From: Algoriphagus pacificus
GTDB taxonomy: Bacteria > Bacteroidota > Bacteroidia > Cytophagales > Cyclobacteriaceae
Length of the DNA: 64,000 nucleotides
Assembly: GCF_017254845.1 (NCBI RefSeq)
Contig: NZ_JAFKCU010000001.1
Span: 186,001 to 250,000 of the forward strand
Direction: 5' to 3'
Below are positions 33,357 through 42,542 of the stretch, piece by piece (position 1 is the stretch's first letter; the number at the start of each line of letters is the position of its first letter). Position numbers and translations under genes: made by a program. Below the pieces are notes generated by a model that was not told the origin of the DNA, made no database searches, and saw only the letters and a list, made by a program, of their open reading frames with translations.

Positions 33357-33382
33357 TTAAAAACGAAATCTAAACCAACACT

Positions 33383-34579
33383 ATGAAAACGTTTAACAAA
33401 TTGTTCGGGGCATTGATTTTCTTTGCCCTGAACCCACTTTCAGGATTCACACAAACCGAGGAAAATTCATCTTCCAATGAAATTCGCCATACGGAATTAC
33501 AAATTTCGATTTTGCCTTATGTAGGTACCAATGGCACGAATTCAGGCAATTATATCAATGACTTTTCCTTCAATCTGCTGGGTGGATATTCTGCAGGAAC
33601 TTCGAAACTGGAGCTTGCTGGACTATTCAATATCAATCGATTTGATATGCAGTCAGTCCAAATGGCTGGGCTTTTCAATCAAGTAGGCGGAAAGGTATCA
33701 GGAGTTCAGTTTGCCGGTTTGATAAACACAGCTATCGATTCCGTCAAAGCGGTACAGGGAGCTGGACTTGTCAATTTCACCGCTGCTTCTTTAGAAGGCG
33801 CACAACTTGCAGGCTTGGTTAATTTCGCCGGTCAAAGCACCCGTGGATTTCAAGGGGCTGGGTTGGTGAATTATGCAGGAAACAGTCTCGAAGGGGTACA
33901 GGCAGCAGGTTTGGTAAACTTTGCCAGAGGTGAGGTCAAAGGAACCCAACTAGCAGGTTTGATAAACTTTACTCCAAAGGATATTCAGGGTGCCCAAATC
34001 GCTGGAATCCTAAACTTTGCGAGAAATGTAGAAGGCACCCAGATCGGTTTAATAAATTATTCGGATAGCATTTCAGGCGTACCGATTGGTCTACTTAGCA
34101 TCATCAAAAACGGGTATCATACTTTTGAGATCAGCACTAATGAAATTCTTCCATTAAATCTAGCCTTCAGAACTGGAACGCGAAGTTTCTACAATATTCT
34201 CTTTGCCGGGATCCGTCCAGAAAACACTGAATTCACCACTTGGTCCTTTGGTTATGGTATCGGATCTTCTCCCAGACTTGGCAAAAAAACCTTCCTCAAC
34301 GTAGAGCTAACTTCCGAGCAACTCAATCGTGGAAATGTGGAAGCTTTAAACCTGATCAATCGATTCTACATTGGATTTGACTTCCAAGCAGCAAAGAAAT
34401 TCGGGATTTTTGTGGGCCCAACAATCAATTACAGATTGTATGAAAACTCCTATGATCAGCATCCAGACCTGTTTTTATACGACAACTTTAAGCTGATTTC
34501 TGAAAAGACCTACCGATACAACTCTGATCTAAGTGGCCAATTCTGGTATGGCTTCAGAGCTGGAATCCGATTCTTCTAA
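33383..34579 (+). CDS. Paralogue of the STN repeat protein without STN domain
   Basis: This is a 398-residue secreted protein with a signal peptide (about 1-24). It lacks the STN and regulatory domains of the 31623 gene but matches its second half closely: a lead-in (ISILPYVGTNGTNSGN), nine 16-residue repeats at 79-221, the shared SDSISGVPIGL junction, and the barrel-like end finishing GFRAGIRFF. So one arose from the other by duplication followed by domain gain or loss. It is probably an outer-membrane or surface protein. It has its own ECF-type promoter and is followed 81 bases later by the TonB-dependent receptor, likely in one transcript. Confidence 0.85.
   Translation: MKTFNKLFGALIFFALNPLSGFTQTEENSSSNEIRHTELQISILPYVGTNGTNSGNYINDFSFNLLGGYSAGTSKLELAGLFNINRFDMQSVQMAGLFNQVGGKVSGVQFAGLINTAIDSVKAVQGAGLVNFTAASLEGAQLAGLVNFAGQSTRGFQGAGLVNYAGNSLEGVQAAGLVNFARGEVKGTQLAGLINFTPKDIQGAQIAGILNFARNVEGTQIGLINYSDSISGVPIGLLSIIKNGYHTFEISTNEILPLNLAFRTGTRSFYNILFAGIRPENTEFTTWSFGYGIGSSPRLGKKTFLNVELTSEQLNRGNVEALNLINRFYIGFDFQAAKKFGIFVGPTINYRLYENSYDQHPDLFLYDNFKLISEKTYRYNSDLSGQFWYGFRAGIRFF
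33617..34045 (+). repeat. Nine 48-bp coding repeats (16 residues each)
   Basis: These encode residues 79-221 of the paralogue. Copies such as AGLVNYAGNSLEGVQA and AGLINFTPKDIQGAQI keep the pattern AGLxNxxxxxxxGxQx; the last copy has 15 residues. There are two more copies than in the STN protein. Confidence 0.95.
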
Positions 34580-34660
34580 CCCTCAACTATTTCTCGACCC
34601 ATTAGCATCCTGAAATTTCCTCAGGCTGGAATTCTATTCTCAAAATTAAACCAACCTACT

Positions 34661-37009
34661 ATGAAAAAGATTGTAAAACTTTTCCTGATTCTTTGGATCA
34701 TACTATTATCAGGAAGTGTAAAAGCCCAAGTACTTACGCAGACTATCCGAGGTCGAGTGCTTGATCAAGTAACCCAAGCTCCCATGCCTGGCGCAACAGT
34801 AATGCTCCTAAATACAGAGCCTATAGTTGGAGTGATCAGCGATGATTCCGGAGAATTCAGGCTGCCAAATGTACCTGTCGGTCAGCAATCCTTACGAATC
34901 AGTTTTGTAGGCTATAAAGACCTTGTTCTCCCTTCGGTTTTAGTGAATTCTGGAAAAGAGGTGGTCTTGGAGGTTTCTCTGGAAGAAGATATCACCCAGA
35001 TCCAGGAATTTGTAGTGACGGCAACTGATAAGGATCGGACTGTAAACGACATGGTTGTGGTCAGCGGAAGGACATTTTCTGTAGAGGAAACGAGAAAATT
35101 TGCAGCAGCTGTCAATGATCCTGCTCGAATGGCAGCTTCTTTTTCAGGGGTAGTAAGCACGGATGACGGAAACAACAATATTTCTATCCGAGGCAATAGT
35201 CCTAATGGTTTACTCTGGAGAATGGAAGGCATTGAAATCCCAAATCCAAATCACTTTGTCAATCCCGGAACTTCAGGCGGTGGCGTCTCGATATTGAGTT
35301 CTCAGTTGTTGGCGAATTCAGATTTCCTTACAGGAGCTTTTGCAGCTGAATATGGTAATGCTCTTTCCGGAGTTTTTGATTTGAATCTAAGGAAAGGCAA
35401 TAATGAAAAGCAGGAATTTACTGTTCAGGCAGGTTTTCTAGGTCTGGATCTTGCGGCCGAAGGACCGATTGCAAAGAATTACAGAGGTTCTTATCTAATC
35501 AATTACCGATACTCTACTTTATCCCTCTTGTCCAAGCTAGGATTGCCTTTGGGAGATTTTGTAACCAATTTTCAGGATTTGTCCTTTAATGTTTTTCTTC
35601 CAACTGGTTCAAAAAGCAGTATTTCTCTATTTGGATTTGGTGGTTTGAGTGATCAAAAAAGCCAAGCCAATCTAGACTCCTTGACTTGGGAAAGTGAAGG
35701 AGATCGCTACAGTTCAAAATTCCTTTCCAATACTGGAGCAGTTGGAATCAAGCATTCACTGACTTTGAATAAATCTAATTTCCTGCAGACAACTGTTTTG
35801 GCTTCTGGAAATACAATCGGTGATCAAGGATCCAGACTTGACAATGAATATGTAGATGAAAACCGATACGATGAAAAATTCAACAACTCAAAAATCACCT
35901 TTAGCTCAGTTTTGAATTCTAAACTATCTGCAAGATCTAGCTTGAGAAGTGGCATTTACCTAAACCAACTCTATTATAATCTTTATCAAAACAATTTTCA
36001 TGAAGAGTCAGAGGAAATGGTTAAGGAGATTGATTCTAAAGGAAATACCCAAAGTATTCAGGCTTTTTCTCAATGGAATTACAAAGCCAATGAAAGACTG
36101 ACGCTGAATTTTGGATTACACTATCTGCAGCTACTTCTCAATAATTCAAGCTCATTTGAACCAAGATTTAGCGCTGCTTATGAACTGGATGAAAAGCAAC
36201 GAATCAGTTTGGGGTATGGACTCCATAGCCAGGTTCAGCCACTCGGAACTTATTTCGCAGAGGTAGAAAAGGATGGAATTATTTCACTTCCGAATAAGAG
36301 TTTGGATTTAAGCAAATCACATCACTTTGTGCTTGGATATGACCGCAGCCTGAATCCTTATCTCAGAATGAAAATTGAGGCTTATTACCAGCATCTGTTC
36401 CAAATTCCAATCAAAGAGGGTAGCGATGAAACCTATTCCATCATCAATCAGCAATGGTCATTTACGACAGATCCTTTGATCAATGAGGGATTGGGCAAAA
36501 ACTACGGTATAGAATTGACTTTGGAGCAGTTCACGAATAACAACATGTATTTTTTGCTGTCTACTTCTTTGTATAATTCCCAATACAAGACGCAGGAAAA
36601 TGTCTGGAGAAACACCCGATACAATGGAAATCTGAACATCACATTTACTGGGGGAAAAGAATTTGCTCTTCAAAAGAACAGGGTTTTGGGAGTTAATCTC
36701 CGTGGAATTTATGGAGGAGGCCTTCGGACTACTTCCATTCTCTTGGATGAGTCCATTGCAAAAGGCGAGACTGTTTTGGATAATTCACATGCCTTCGAAA
36801 ATCAAAACCCAGCTTATTTCAGAACTGATCTTCGATTTAGCTTAAAAAGAAACAAAGAAAAATCGACGAGAACCTGGGCTTTGGACATCCAGAATGCAAC
36901 AAATAGAAAAAACATTTACGGGGAATATTTCGAGCCTATGGATGCGGAAATCAAAACAGCATATCAATCTCCCTTGATTCCTATTCTGAGCTACCGAGTT
37001 GAGTTTTAA
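34661..37009 (+). CDS. TonB-dependent receptor with carboxypeptidase-like N-domain, no STN
   Basis: This is a 782-residue outer-membrane transporter with a signal peptide (1-22, ending VKAQ). Residues about 28-115 are a CarboxypepD_reg-like domain (IRGRVLDQVTQAPMPGATVM). The plug domain is at about 120-245 (NISIRGNSPNGLLWRMEGIE, then AEYGNALSGVFDLNLRKGN). The rest is the barrel, ending YRVEF. Receptors that signal through FecR usually carry an STN domain first; this one does not. It is the last gene of the locus and presumably the regulated transporter, while the STN protein at 31623 carries the signalling domain. The substrate cannot be read; there is no SusD partner, which argues against a glycan system. 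Confidence 0.92.
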   Translation: MKKIVKLFLILWIILLSGSVKAQVLTQTIRGRVLDQVTQAPMPGATVMLLNTEPIVGVISDDSGEFRLPNVPVGQQSLRISFVGYKDLVLPSVLVNSGKEVVLEVSLEEDITQIQEFVVTATDKDRTVNDMVVVSGRTFSVEETRKFAAAVNDPARMAASFSGVVSTDDGNNNISIRGNSPNGLLWRMEGIEIPNPNHFVNPGTSGGGVSILSSQLLANSDFLTGAFAAEYGNALSGVFDLNLRKGNNEKQEFTVQAGFLGLDLAAEGPIAKNYRGSYLINYRYSTLSLLSKLGLPLGDFVTNFQDLSFNVFLPTGSKSSISLFGFGGLSDQKSQANLDSLTWESEGDRYSSKFLSNTGAVGIKHSLTLNKSNFLQTTVLASGNTIGDQGSRLDNEYVDENRYDEKFNNSKITFSSVLNSKLSARSSLRSGIYLNQLYYNLYQNNFHEESEEMVKEIDSKGNTQSIQAFSQWNYKANERLTLNFGLHYLQLLLNNSSSFEPRFSAAYELDEKQRISLGYGLHSQVQPLGTYFAEVEKDGIISLPNKSLDLSKSHHFVLGYDRSLNPYLRMKIEAYYQHLFQIPIKEGSDETYSIINQQWSFTTDPLINEGLGKNYGIELTLEQFTNNNMYFLLSTSLYNSQYKTQENVWRNTRYNGNLNITFTGGKEFALQKNRVLGVNLRGIYGGGLRTTSILLDESIAKGETVLDNSHAFENQNPAYFRTDLRFSLKRNKEKSTRTWALDIQNATNRKNIYGEYFEPMDAEIKTAYQSPLIPILSYRVEF

Positions 37010-37011
37010 TC

Positions 37012-37045
37012 AAAAAAAAGGATGGTAGAAAATCTCTACCATCCC
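37012..37045 (-). terminator. Intrinsic terminator of the acyl-CoA ligase gene
   Basis: The arms are GGATGGTAGA (37020-37029) and TCTACCATCC (37035-37044). On the minus strand the stem is followed by T8 (37019-37012). On the plus strand the tail is poor, so it chiefly serves the minus-strand gene. Confidence 0.92.
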
Positions 37046-37068
37046 TTTCCAATATCATAAAAAGGGTT

Positions 37069-38610
37069 TTAGCTCAATTCTTTCTTCAGGATCTTACCCG
37101 TTGCTGACATTGGAAGTGCATCCATAAACTGGATGATCCTTGGATATTTATAAGAAGCGATATGCTCTTTGGTCCAAGCGATCAAAGTCTCTTCTTTCAA
37201 CTCAAACCCTTTATTCAAAACCACACAAGCTTTGATTTCCTCTCCGGATTCTTCACTTGGGACGCCAATTACAGCCACCATAGAAATCGCATCATGCTTC
37301 ATCATCACTTCCTCGATCTCTCTCGGATAGACATTCAGCCCCTTTCGGATGATCATCTCTTTGGTTCTATCCACGATGAAAAAGAACCCGTCCTCATCTT
37401 TTATGGCAACATCACCTGAATAAAGCCAGCCATCTTTCAAGGTTTTGGCTGTTGCCTCAGGATTGTTGTAATATCCTTTCATCACATTATGACCTCGGTA
37501 AATCAGTTCTCCTTTTTCGCCAACGGGCAACTCTTTTCCTTGATCATCTACGATTTTTACTTCCACTCCCCAGATAGGTACACCTACCGAACCAGGCTTT
37601 TTCCCGAATTCTCTTTGGTTAAATGTCACAACTGGTGATCCTTCAGACATGCCATAGCCTTCATAAATCGGAACATTAAACTTTGCCTCAAAATTTTCCA
37701 GCACACTCACAGGTAAAGCTGCTCCCCCAGAGACACAAGTTTTTAGATTCTTGGCAATTCCTTTCAGGTCAAATTCCTGACTTTCAAAGTTCAAAAGTCC
37801 CCAATACATAGTAGGTACCCCAGCAAAAATGCTGACTTGGTGTTTCTGCATTAGTCCCAATACTTGGGATGCATCAAATCTCGGCAGTAAAACACTGGTA
37901 GCCCCAACATTTAAGCCTGCATTCATAAGCACTGTCATGGCAAAAATATGGAAGAGAGGCAAGACAATCAGTTGCGTATCCTCCTTATGCAAATCCAGAA
38001 TCTTGACAGAAAGCATGGCATTCAAAGCCAAATTGGAATGGGAAAGCTCAGCCCCTTTTGGTTTCCCAGTTGTCCCAGACGTATAGATAATCACAGCCGT
38101 ATCATCTGCTCCAGTTTGAACCGTGTTATACACTGGAGACTGTCCAGCCATCAACATTCCTAGTGTTGAAGTTCCTTCGATGGGAGAAGGATCAGTCATT
38201 TGCGGAGTGATGACAAAAAAATGCTCGCATTCATTCACTTTTTGAAATCCCTCGAAACCTTCTTTTGCCATGGGAAGCTCTTTTGTTCCCTCAAAGCAGA
38301 AATAGGCTTTGGCTCCTGAATTTTGCAGGTGATATTCTATTTCATCATGTTTCAACAAAACCGAAAGTGGAACAACTATGGCCCCAGCTTTCAAAATCCC
38401 ATAGTACACCATGGGGAAATAAGGCAAGTTCAGGCAACTTAAGGCAACCCGGTCCCCTTTTTGTATCCCTGCAGCATTGAGACCATGGGCTATCTGATTG
38501 GCAGCACCATTGATCTGCGCAAAACTTAAGTGCTTGTCCATAAAAATAAAAGCATCTTTAGAAGGATACTTTCTGGCACTTTCTTCCAGCAAAACGGAGA
38601 GATTCATCAT
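37069..38610 (-). CDS. Long-chain fatty acid-CoA ligase (AMP-forming)
   Basis: This is a 513-residue ANL-superfamily enzyme that activates a carboxylate to acyl-AMP and then acyl-CoA. The P-loop YTSGTTGKPKG is near residues 175-185; VYEGYGMSEGSP follows near 318, the Asp motif SGDVAIKDEDGFFFIVDRTK near 396, and the C-terminal catalytic Lys in SATGKILKKEL near 505. The start may be Met1 or Met2. Fatty acids are the likely substrate from overall similarity to FadD-type ligases, but chain length is unknown. Single gene. Confidence 0.9.
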   Translation of the reverse strand: MMNLSVLLEESARKYPSKDAFIFMDKHLSFAQINGAANQIAHGLNAAGIQKGDRVALSCLNLPYFPMVYYGILKAGAIVVPLSVLLKHDEIEYHLQNSGAKAYFCFEGTKELPMAKEGFEGFQKVNECEHFFVITPQMTDPSPIEGTSTLGMLMAGQSPVYNTVQTGADDTAVIIYTSGTTGKPKGAELSHSNLALNAMLSVKILDLHKEDTQLIVLPLFHIFAMTVLMNAGLNVGATSVLLPRFDASQVLGLMQKHQVSIFAGVPTMYWGLLNFESQEFDLKGIAKNLKTCVSGGAALPVSVLENFEAKFNVPIYEGYGMSEGSPVVTFNQREFGKKPGSVGVPIWGVEVKIVDDQGKELPVGEKGELIYRGHNVMKGYYNNPEATAKTLKDGWLYSGDVAIKDEDGFFFIVDRTKEMIIRKGLNVYPREIEEVMMKHDAISMVAVIGVPSEESGEEIKACVVLNKGFELKEETLIAWTKEHIASYKYPRIIQFMDALPMSATGKILKKELS

Positions 38611-38709
38611 TGGATTATTGCTTTGAGTGAAATGATAAACAGGAAGCCTGATTTATTAAACCTTCTTCAATCTAAGTATTTTTTGACTCTTGAAGGAATT
38701 TAAGCGAGA

Positions 38710-40827
38710 TCAATCCGGTAGTGAAAAAGCCACATAGGCATCAGAACTTTTGGTTCCTTTGCCTCCGCCGCAGGCAATTACTAGAAATTGTTTCCCATTC
38801 ATTTCATAAACTGCAGGAGTCGCATGCCCGGAGGCTGGAAGTTTTGCTTCCCAAAGAAGCTCTCCGGTTTCTTTGTCAAAAGCTCTTATTTTTTCGTCTT
38901 TGGTAGCTGCAATAAACAAAACCCCTCCAGCAGTGGCTACTGGACCACCATAATTTTCAGTACCAGTTGGCTCAAAACCTTGAGCACTTAAGGAATCTAT
39001 CTCACCCAAAGTCACTTGCCATTTCTTTTTACCGGTATTCATATCTATGGCCGTCAATAATCCCCAGGGAGGATTGGAACCATACAAGCCTTCTTTGGTC
39101 ACCAATCTTTTGTAACCATTCATGAAATACCTTGGACTAAGTGGAGCATTTTCTGACTCCAGTTCCTTTTTATCCCCAGAATCTGCTTGTTTATCCAAAA
39201 GAAAATTCACCAAGACCTTCCTGTTTTCTTCAGAAATATGATCAAAAGCTGGCATCGCACCTCTTCCTTTTCTAAGCAATTCTGCCAAAGAATCTGGTTT
39301 ATATTTTTCCTGTAATCCGAGCAGAGAAGGGATGGAAGGAGGGTTGCCTTTTCGCTCTAATCCATGACAATTCCCACAATAGGTGGAATAAATCGACTGA
39401 CCTATATTTTCAAAAGCTGCATTCGGGGTCATTTCAATGAGCCATGGTACTTGATTGGCATTCACATAGAGTGTCTGATTTGTCGGATCGAATGAGGCTC
39501 CTCCCCATTCTCCACCACCGTCCATACCAGGGAATAAAACAATCCCATGCTCAGCACTTGGTGGTGCCCAGGTATCACCAATTTTGACATTGGAAAGCTG
39601 AGCTCTTATATCCGCTTCCCATTCAGGCTTAAGATTTAAAATATCTTGGTCCTGAAAAGTCATGTTCATAAATGGCTCCGGCAAAGTTGGAATCGGTTGG
39701 GTTGCTGCCGTTTTCTCGCCTGCAAGCTCGCTTTGCGGCATCGCTATTTCTTCTATCGGCCAAACAGGTTCTCCCGTCTCCCGGTCAAAAACATAAGTCA
39801 TTCCTTGCTTTGAAATCTGAGCGACAGCATCAATCCATTTTCCATCTTTCTGGATTCGGATCAGATTTGGATTTGCAGGGAAATCCCTATCCCAAACATC
39901 ATGGTGAACTGCCTGAAAATGCCAGATTCTTTCTCCGGTATTGGCATTTATCGCTATTAAGGAATTGGCAAAAAGATTATCGCCTTTTCTATATCCTCCC
40001 CAAAAATCATAAGTTGCAGACCCTGTCGGAACAAAAACAATTTCTTTTTCCTGATCTACAACCATCCCTGCCCAGTTGTTTGCCCCTCCAATTTTCTGGA
40101 TAAATTCCGGGTCCCAGGTATCATATCCAAACCCTCCTTCATGCGGAATTGTATGAAAAATCCATTCCCTCTCTCCCGTTATTACATTATATGCCCGAAT
40201 ATGTCCCGGTGCTGCATCCAATCCTTCGGAAAGCCTCATTCCGATGATAATCTTATTCTTGAAAATAACTCCCGGAGCATTAGCAACAATCAAAAAATCT
40301 TCTCGCTCTGTATCCAACCCTTTTCTAAGGTCAATTTTCCCACCATCTCCAAAAGAAGTTATTGGTTGTCCAGTAAGTGCATCTACCGCCATGAGCCAGT
40401 TTCCTGCTCCAAAAAGGATCCTTTTGTCCTCTCCCTCTTCCCAGTAAGTAACTCCTCGATTTGTTCCAGCCCAGGAATTTTCTCCTCCCAAAATCTGAAA
40501 CGGATCAAATCGCCAAAGCTCTTTCCCAGTGGCAGCATTTACTGCGAAAACATTCAACTTTGGCGTGGTGCCATAGAGAAGTCCATTCACCACGATTGGT
40601 TGGCATTGAATCTGGGAGCGCTCTGTAGCATCTCCTGTCCTATAGGTCCAAGCTACCTCGAGCTGGTTGACGTTTTCTTTGTTTATCTGATTTAAAGAAG
40701 AATACCTCGAACCATCAGCTGGCCCCCCATAGTGAGACCAATCTGTGTAATCAGTTTTCTCACTGGACTGCGTACATGCTACAAATCCTAAAAAAATCAG
40801 GAAAAACAAAGCCTTAATAATCTTCAT
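38710..40827 (-). CDS. PQQ-dependent dehydrogenase with cytochrome c domain, lipoprotein
   Basis: This is a 705-residue periplasmic enzyme anchored by a lipobox (GFVAC, C18). It forms a PQQ quinoprotein propeller (TDWSHYGGPADGSRYSSL, then LWRFDPF, and tryptophan-docking style repeats). A cytochrome c domain is inserted near residues 475-545, with heme motif CGNCH at 484-488 and probable axial Met in GAMPAF (M525). It resembles membrane glucose/alcohol quinoprotein dehydrogenases; the sugar or alcohol substrate is not evident. Electrons would pass through the built-in heme to the respiratory chain. No PQQ synthesis genes are visible in the window. Confidence 0.88.
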   Translation of the reverse strand: MKIIKALFFLIFLGFVACTQSSEKTDYTDWSHYGGPADGSRYSSLNQINKENVNQLEVAWTYRTGDATERSQIQCQPIVVNGLLYGTTPKLNVFAVNAATGKELWRFDPFQILGGENSWAGTNRGVTYWEEGEDKRILFGAGNWLMAVDALTGQPITSFGDGGKIDLRKGLDTEREDFLIVANAPGVIFKNKIIIGMRLSEGLDAAPGHIRAYNVITGEREWIFHTIPHEGGFGYDTWDPEFIQKIGGANNWAGMVVDQEKEIVFVPTGSATYDFWGGYRKGDNLFANSLIAINANTGERIWHFQAVHHDVWDRDFPANPNLIRIQKDGKWIDAVAQISKQGMTYVFDRETGEPVWPIEEIAMPQSELAGEKTAATQPIPTLPEPFMNMTFQDQDILNLKPEWEADIRAQLSNVKIGDTWAPPSAEHGIVLFPGMDGGGEWGGASFDPTNQTLYVNANQVPWLIEMTPNAAFENIGQSIYSTYCGNCHGLERKGNPPSIPSLLGLQEKYKPDSLAELLRKGRGAMPAFDHISEENRKVLVNFLLDKQADSGDKKELESENAPLSPRYFMNGYKRLVTKEGLYGSNPPWGLLTAIDMNTGKKKWQVTLGEIDSLSAQGFEPTGTENYGGPVATAGGVLFIAATKDEKIRAFDKETGELLWEAKLPASGHATPAVYEMNGKQFLVIACGGGKGTKSSDAYVAFSLPD

Positions 40828-40929
40828 GGTTTCGGGTCTAAGCTAATTCAAGCAAGAATATCGCTTTTTTTTGAGGCCATTCAAAATCCCAAGTTCAAGA
40901 AGAATTCAATAAGTATAGGCTATAGAAGT

Positions 40930-41754
40930 CTAAGGATTGTAAGGAAAATCCAGCGGGTCAGGATACTGAAATTGAAACCCGAATTCAACTATTTTCTTTG
41001 AGTCAATCAGTCTGTCCTCGCCTTCTTTTGGAGTTTCGTAGCTTGCTGGTGGTTTGATCCCTAGGTCTAGCGCATTTTTTTCATAAATCTCTTTGCGCAG
41101 AGGATGGATAGGTGCCACCACGTTGAATGTCTCCTCCCAAATCTCGTTTTCCAGAATCCATGCTATAGATCCAACCGAATCAACTTGATGCAAATAATTG
41201 ACACGGGTATGTCCAGCTACATTTTCTTTTCCTGAAAAATACTTACCAGGTATCCGGCTTTCCCCCATCAAACCTCCAAATCTGAGAATACTCAGGTTAT
41301 AGGATTTACTTTTAAGCATCATTTGCTCACCTTCCCAAAGGGTGGTATTTCCTGAGTTTTCTTTCGTCAGCGGAAAATCTTCTGAATATGCTGATTCAAT
41401 ACTTTCGTTGGGATAAATTCCAGTACTGGATATAAAAACAACTTTTTTGGACCCAGCCTGATTAATCAGGGTTTTAAGATACTTGAGTTGCTCCAGATAA
41501 AAATCAGCACTTTGAACCCTAGATCTAGGAGGAATATTGATTACTAAATATTCTGATTCGAACAGCTTTTGGAATCCAATTCCTTCTGGATGGGGGTTCA
41601 ATTTAAATTGAACTGCCTCAATCCCACTGGAGGAAATTTCATCCCTTTTCTGTTCCGATGTGGTGCTACCTAAGACTTCCCAGCCCTTTTTCTGTAAAAA
41701 ATGAGCTAAGGGTAAACCCGTCCAACCTAATCCTATTATTGAAACTCGCTTCAT
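40930..41754 (-). CDS. NAD(P)-binding SDR/epimerase-like protein (YeeZ-like)
   Basis: This is a 274-residue Rossmann protein. It starts MKRVSIIGLGWTGLPLAHFL with the dinucleotide loop GLGWTGLP, followed by VVFISSTGIYPN near 112 and a probable extended-SDR substrate part. The conserved YxxxK is not obvious. It resembles YeeZ-type epimerase/dehydratases whose function is unknown. It reads in the same direction as the fatty-acid hydroxylase upstream but is separated by that gene's terminator. Confidence 0.78.
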   Translation of the reverse strand: MKRVSIIGLGWTGLPLAHFLQKKGWEVLGSTTSEQKRDEISSSGIEAVQFKLNPHPEGIGFQKLFESEYLVINIPPRSRVQSADFYLEQLKYLKTLINQAGSKKVVFISSTGIYPNESIESAYSEDFPLTKENSGNTTLWEGEQMMLKSKSYNLSILRFGGLMGESRIPGKYFSGKENVAGHTRVNYLHQVDSVGSIAWILENEIWEETFNVVAPIHPLRKEIYEKNALDLGIKPPASYETPKEGEDRLIDSKKIVEFGFQFQYPDPLDFPYNP

Positions 41755-41763
41755 AAATATTAT

Positions 41764-41786
41764 AAAAAAACCTCCGATCAGGAGGT
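41764..41786 (-). terminator. Intrinsic terminator after the fatty-acid hydroxylase-like gene
   Basis: The stem is ACCTCC (41770-41775) and GGAGGT (41781-41786) with a GATCA loop; on the minus strand it is followed by a T run (41769-41764). Confidence 0.85.
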
Positions 41787-41793
41787 CTCATTT

Positions 41794-42420
41794 TTAGCTT
41801 TTCTTTGGCATAGTCCCTAAGAGAATGTCCCATAAAGGAGTACTCACTCCAAATGCTACATCAGGGTCTTTGTAATGGTGGATTGCATGATTCACCCAAA
41901 GAACCTTCATGAAATTTTTAGGTGGTGCAAGAGCATGTACCAAGTAATGAAATCCCAAATAACTGGCATAACCAATCAAAAATCCAGGTAGAAAATAATA
42001 GGCATAATCACCCATGATCAATTTGAAAACCAAGTAGAATATCGCTGCATATGCTGCCGAAACGAAAGGAGGCATTGCTAAACGATACTTATCTTTTGGG
42101 AAATCGTGGTGAACACCATGAACGGTGTATTGCAATTTATCTTTGACAGGATTGCTAGGTTCCATGTGGAAAAAGTGCTTATGCATCATGTATTCCACAA
42201 AAGTGAATACTATATAACCAATAGCTGCAATGCCTAACCCCACCAATAAATCGATAGATGTTTCCGTAAGAGCAATGTATAAGGAATAACCTGCAAAGAT
42301 CACAAACATCGTAATAGGAATGAGTATGTGTGTTCTCGTCAATCTTTCCAAAATCGGGTTGGTAAACATCTGAGCGGTTCGGAAATTATCCGGTTTATCC
42401 AATCTTCCAATCTTTTTCAT
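41794..42420 (-). CDS. Sterol desaturase/fatty acid hydroxylase superfamily membrane protein
   Basis: This is a 208-residue membrane enzyme of the di-iron hydroxylase type with about four membrane segments. Histidine clusters EYMMHKHFFH (about 84-93), HGVHHDFPKD (about 107-116), HYLVH (about 163-167) and NHAIHHYKDPD (about 183-193) give the metal ligands. The small size and spacing resemble fatty-acid 2-hydroxylase-like proteins, which hydroxylate acyl chains of sphingolipids or other lipids; a role in 2-hydroxy fatty acids or sulfonolipids of Cytophagia is plausible but unproven. Confidence 0.85.
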   Translation of the reverse strand: MKKIGRLDKPDNFRTAQMFTNPILERLTRTHILIPITMFVIFAGYSLYIALTETSIDLLVGLGIAAIGYIVFTFVEYMMHKHFFHMEPSNPVKDKLQYTVHGVHHDFPKDKYRLAMPPFVSAAYAAIFYLVFKLIMGDYAYYFLPGFLIGYASYLGFHYLVHALAPPKNFMKVLWVNHAIHHYKDPDVAFGVSTPLWDILLGTMPKKS

Positions 42421-42542
42421 AAAAAGGCTGTCTATACTGTAATCAAGTTCTTAGCTCTCAGGGTTTGAAACCTTCGATGCACAAAGTTAAGGTATTTGAG
42501 TTACTTAAGGGTTTAAATGTGTTTCTATAATTCAAGAAAATA

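Noticed and set aside
32442-34045. Repeat blocks as possible mobile or recombination elements
   Set aside because: The 48-bp periodicity is fully explained by 16-residue protein repeats; no transposase, inverted ends or target duplication is visible.
40141-40695. 184-codon open frame on the plus strand
   Set aside because: It is antisense to the PQQ dehydrogenase; composition is typical of an out-of-frame translation.
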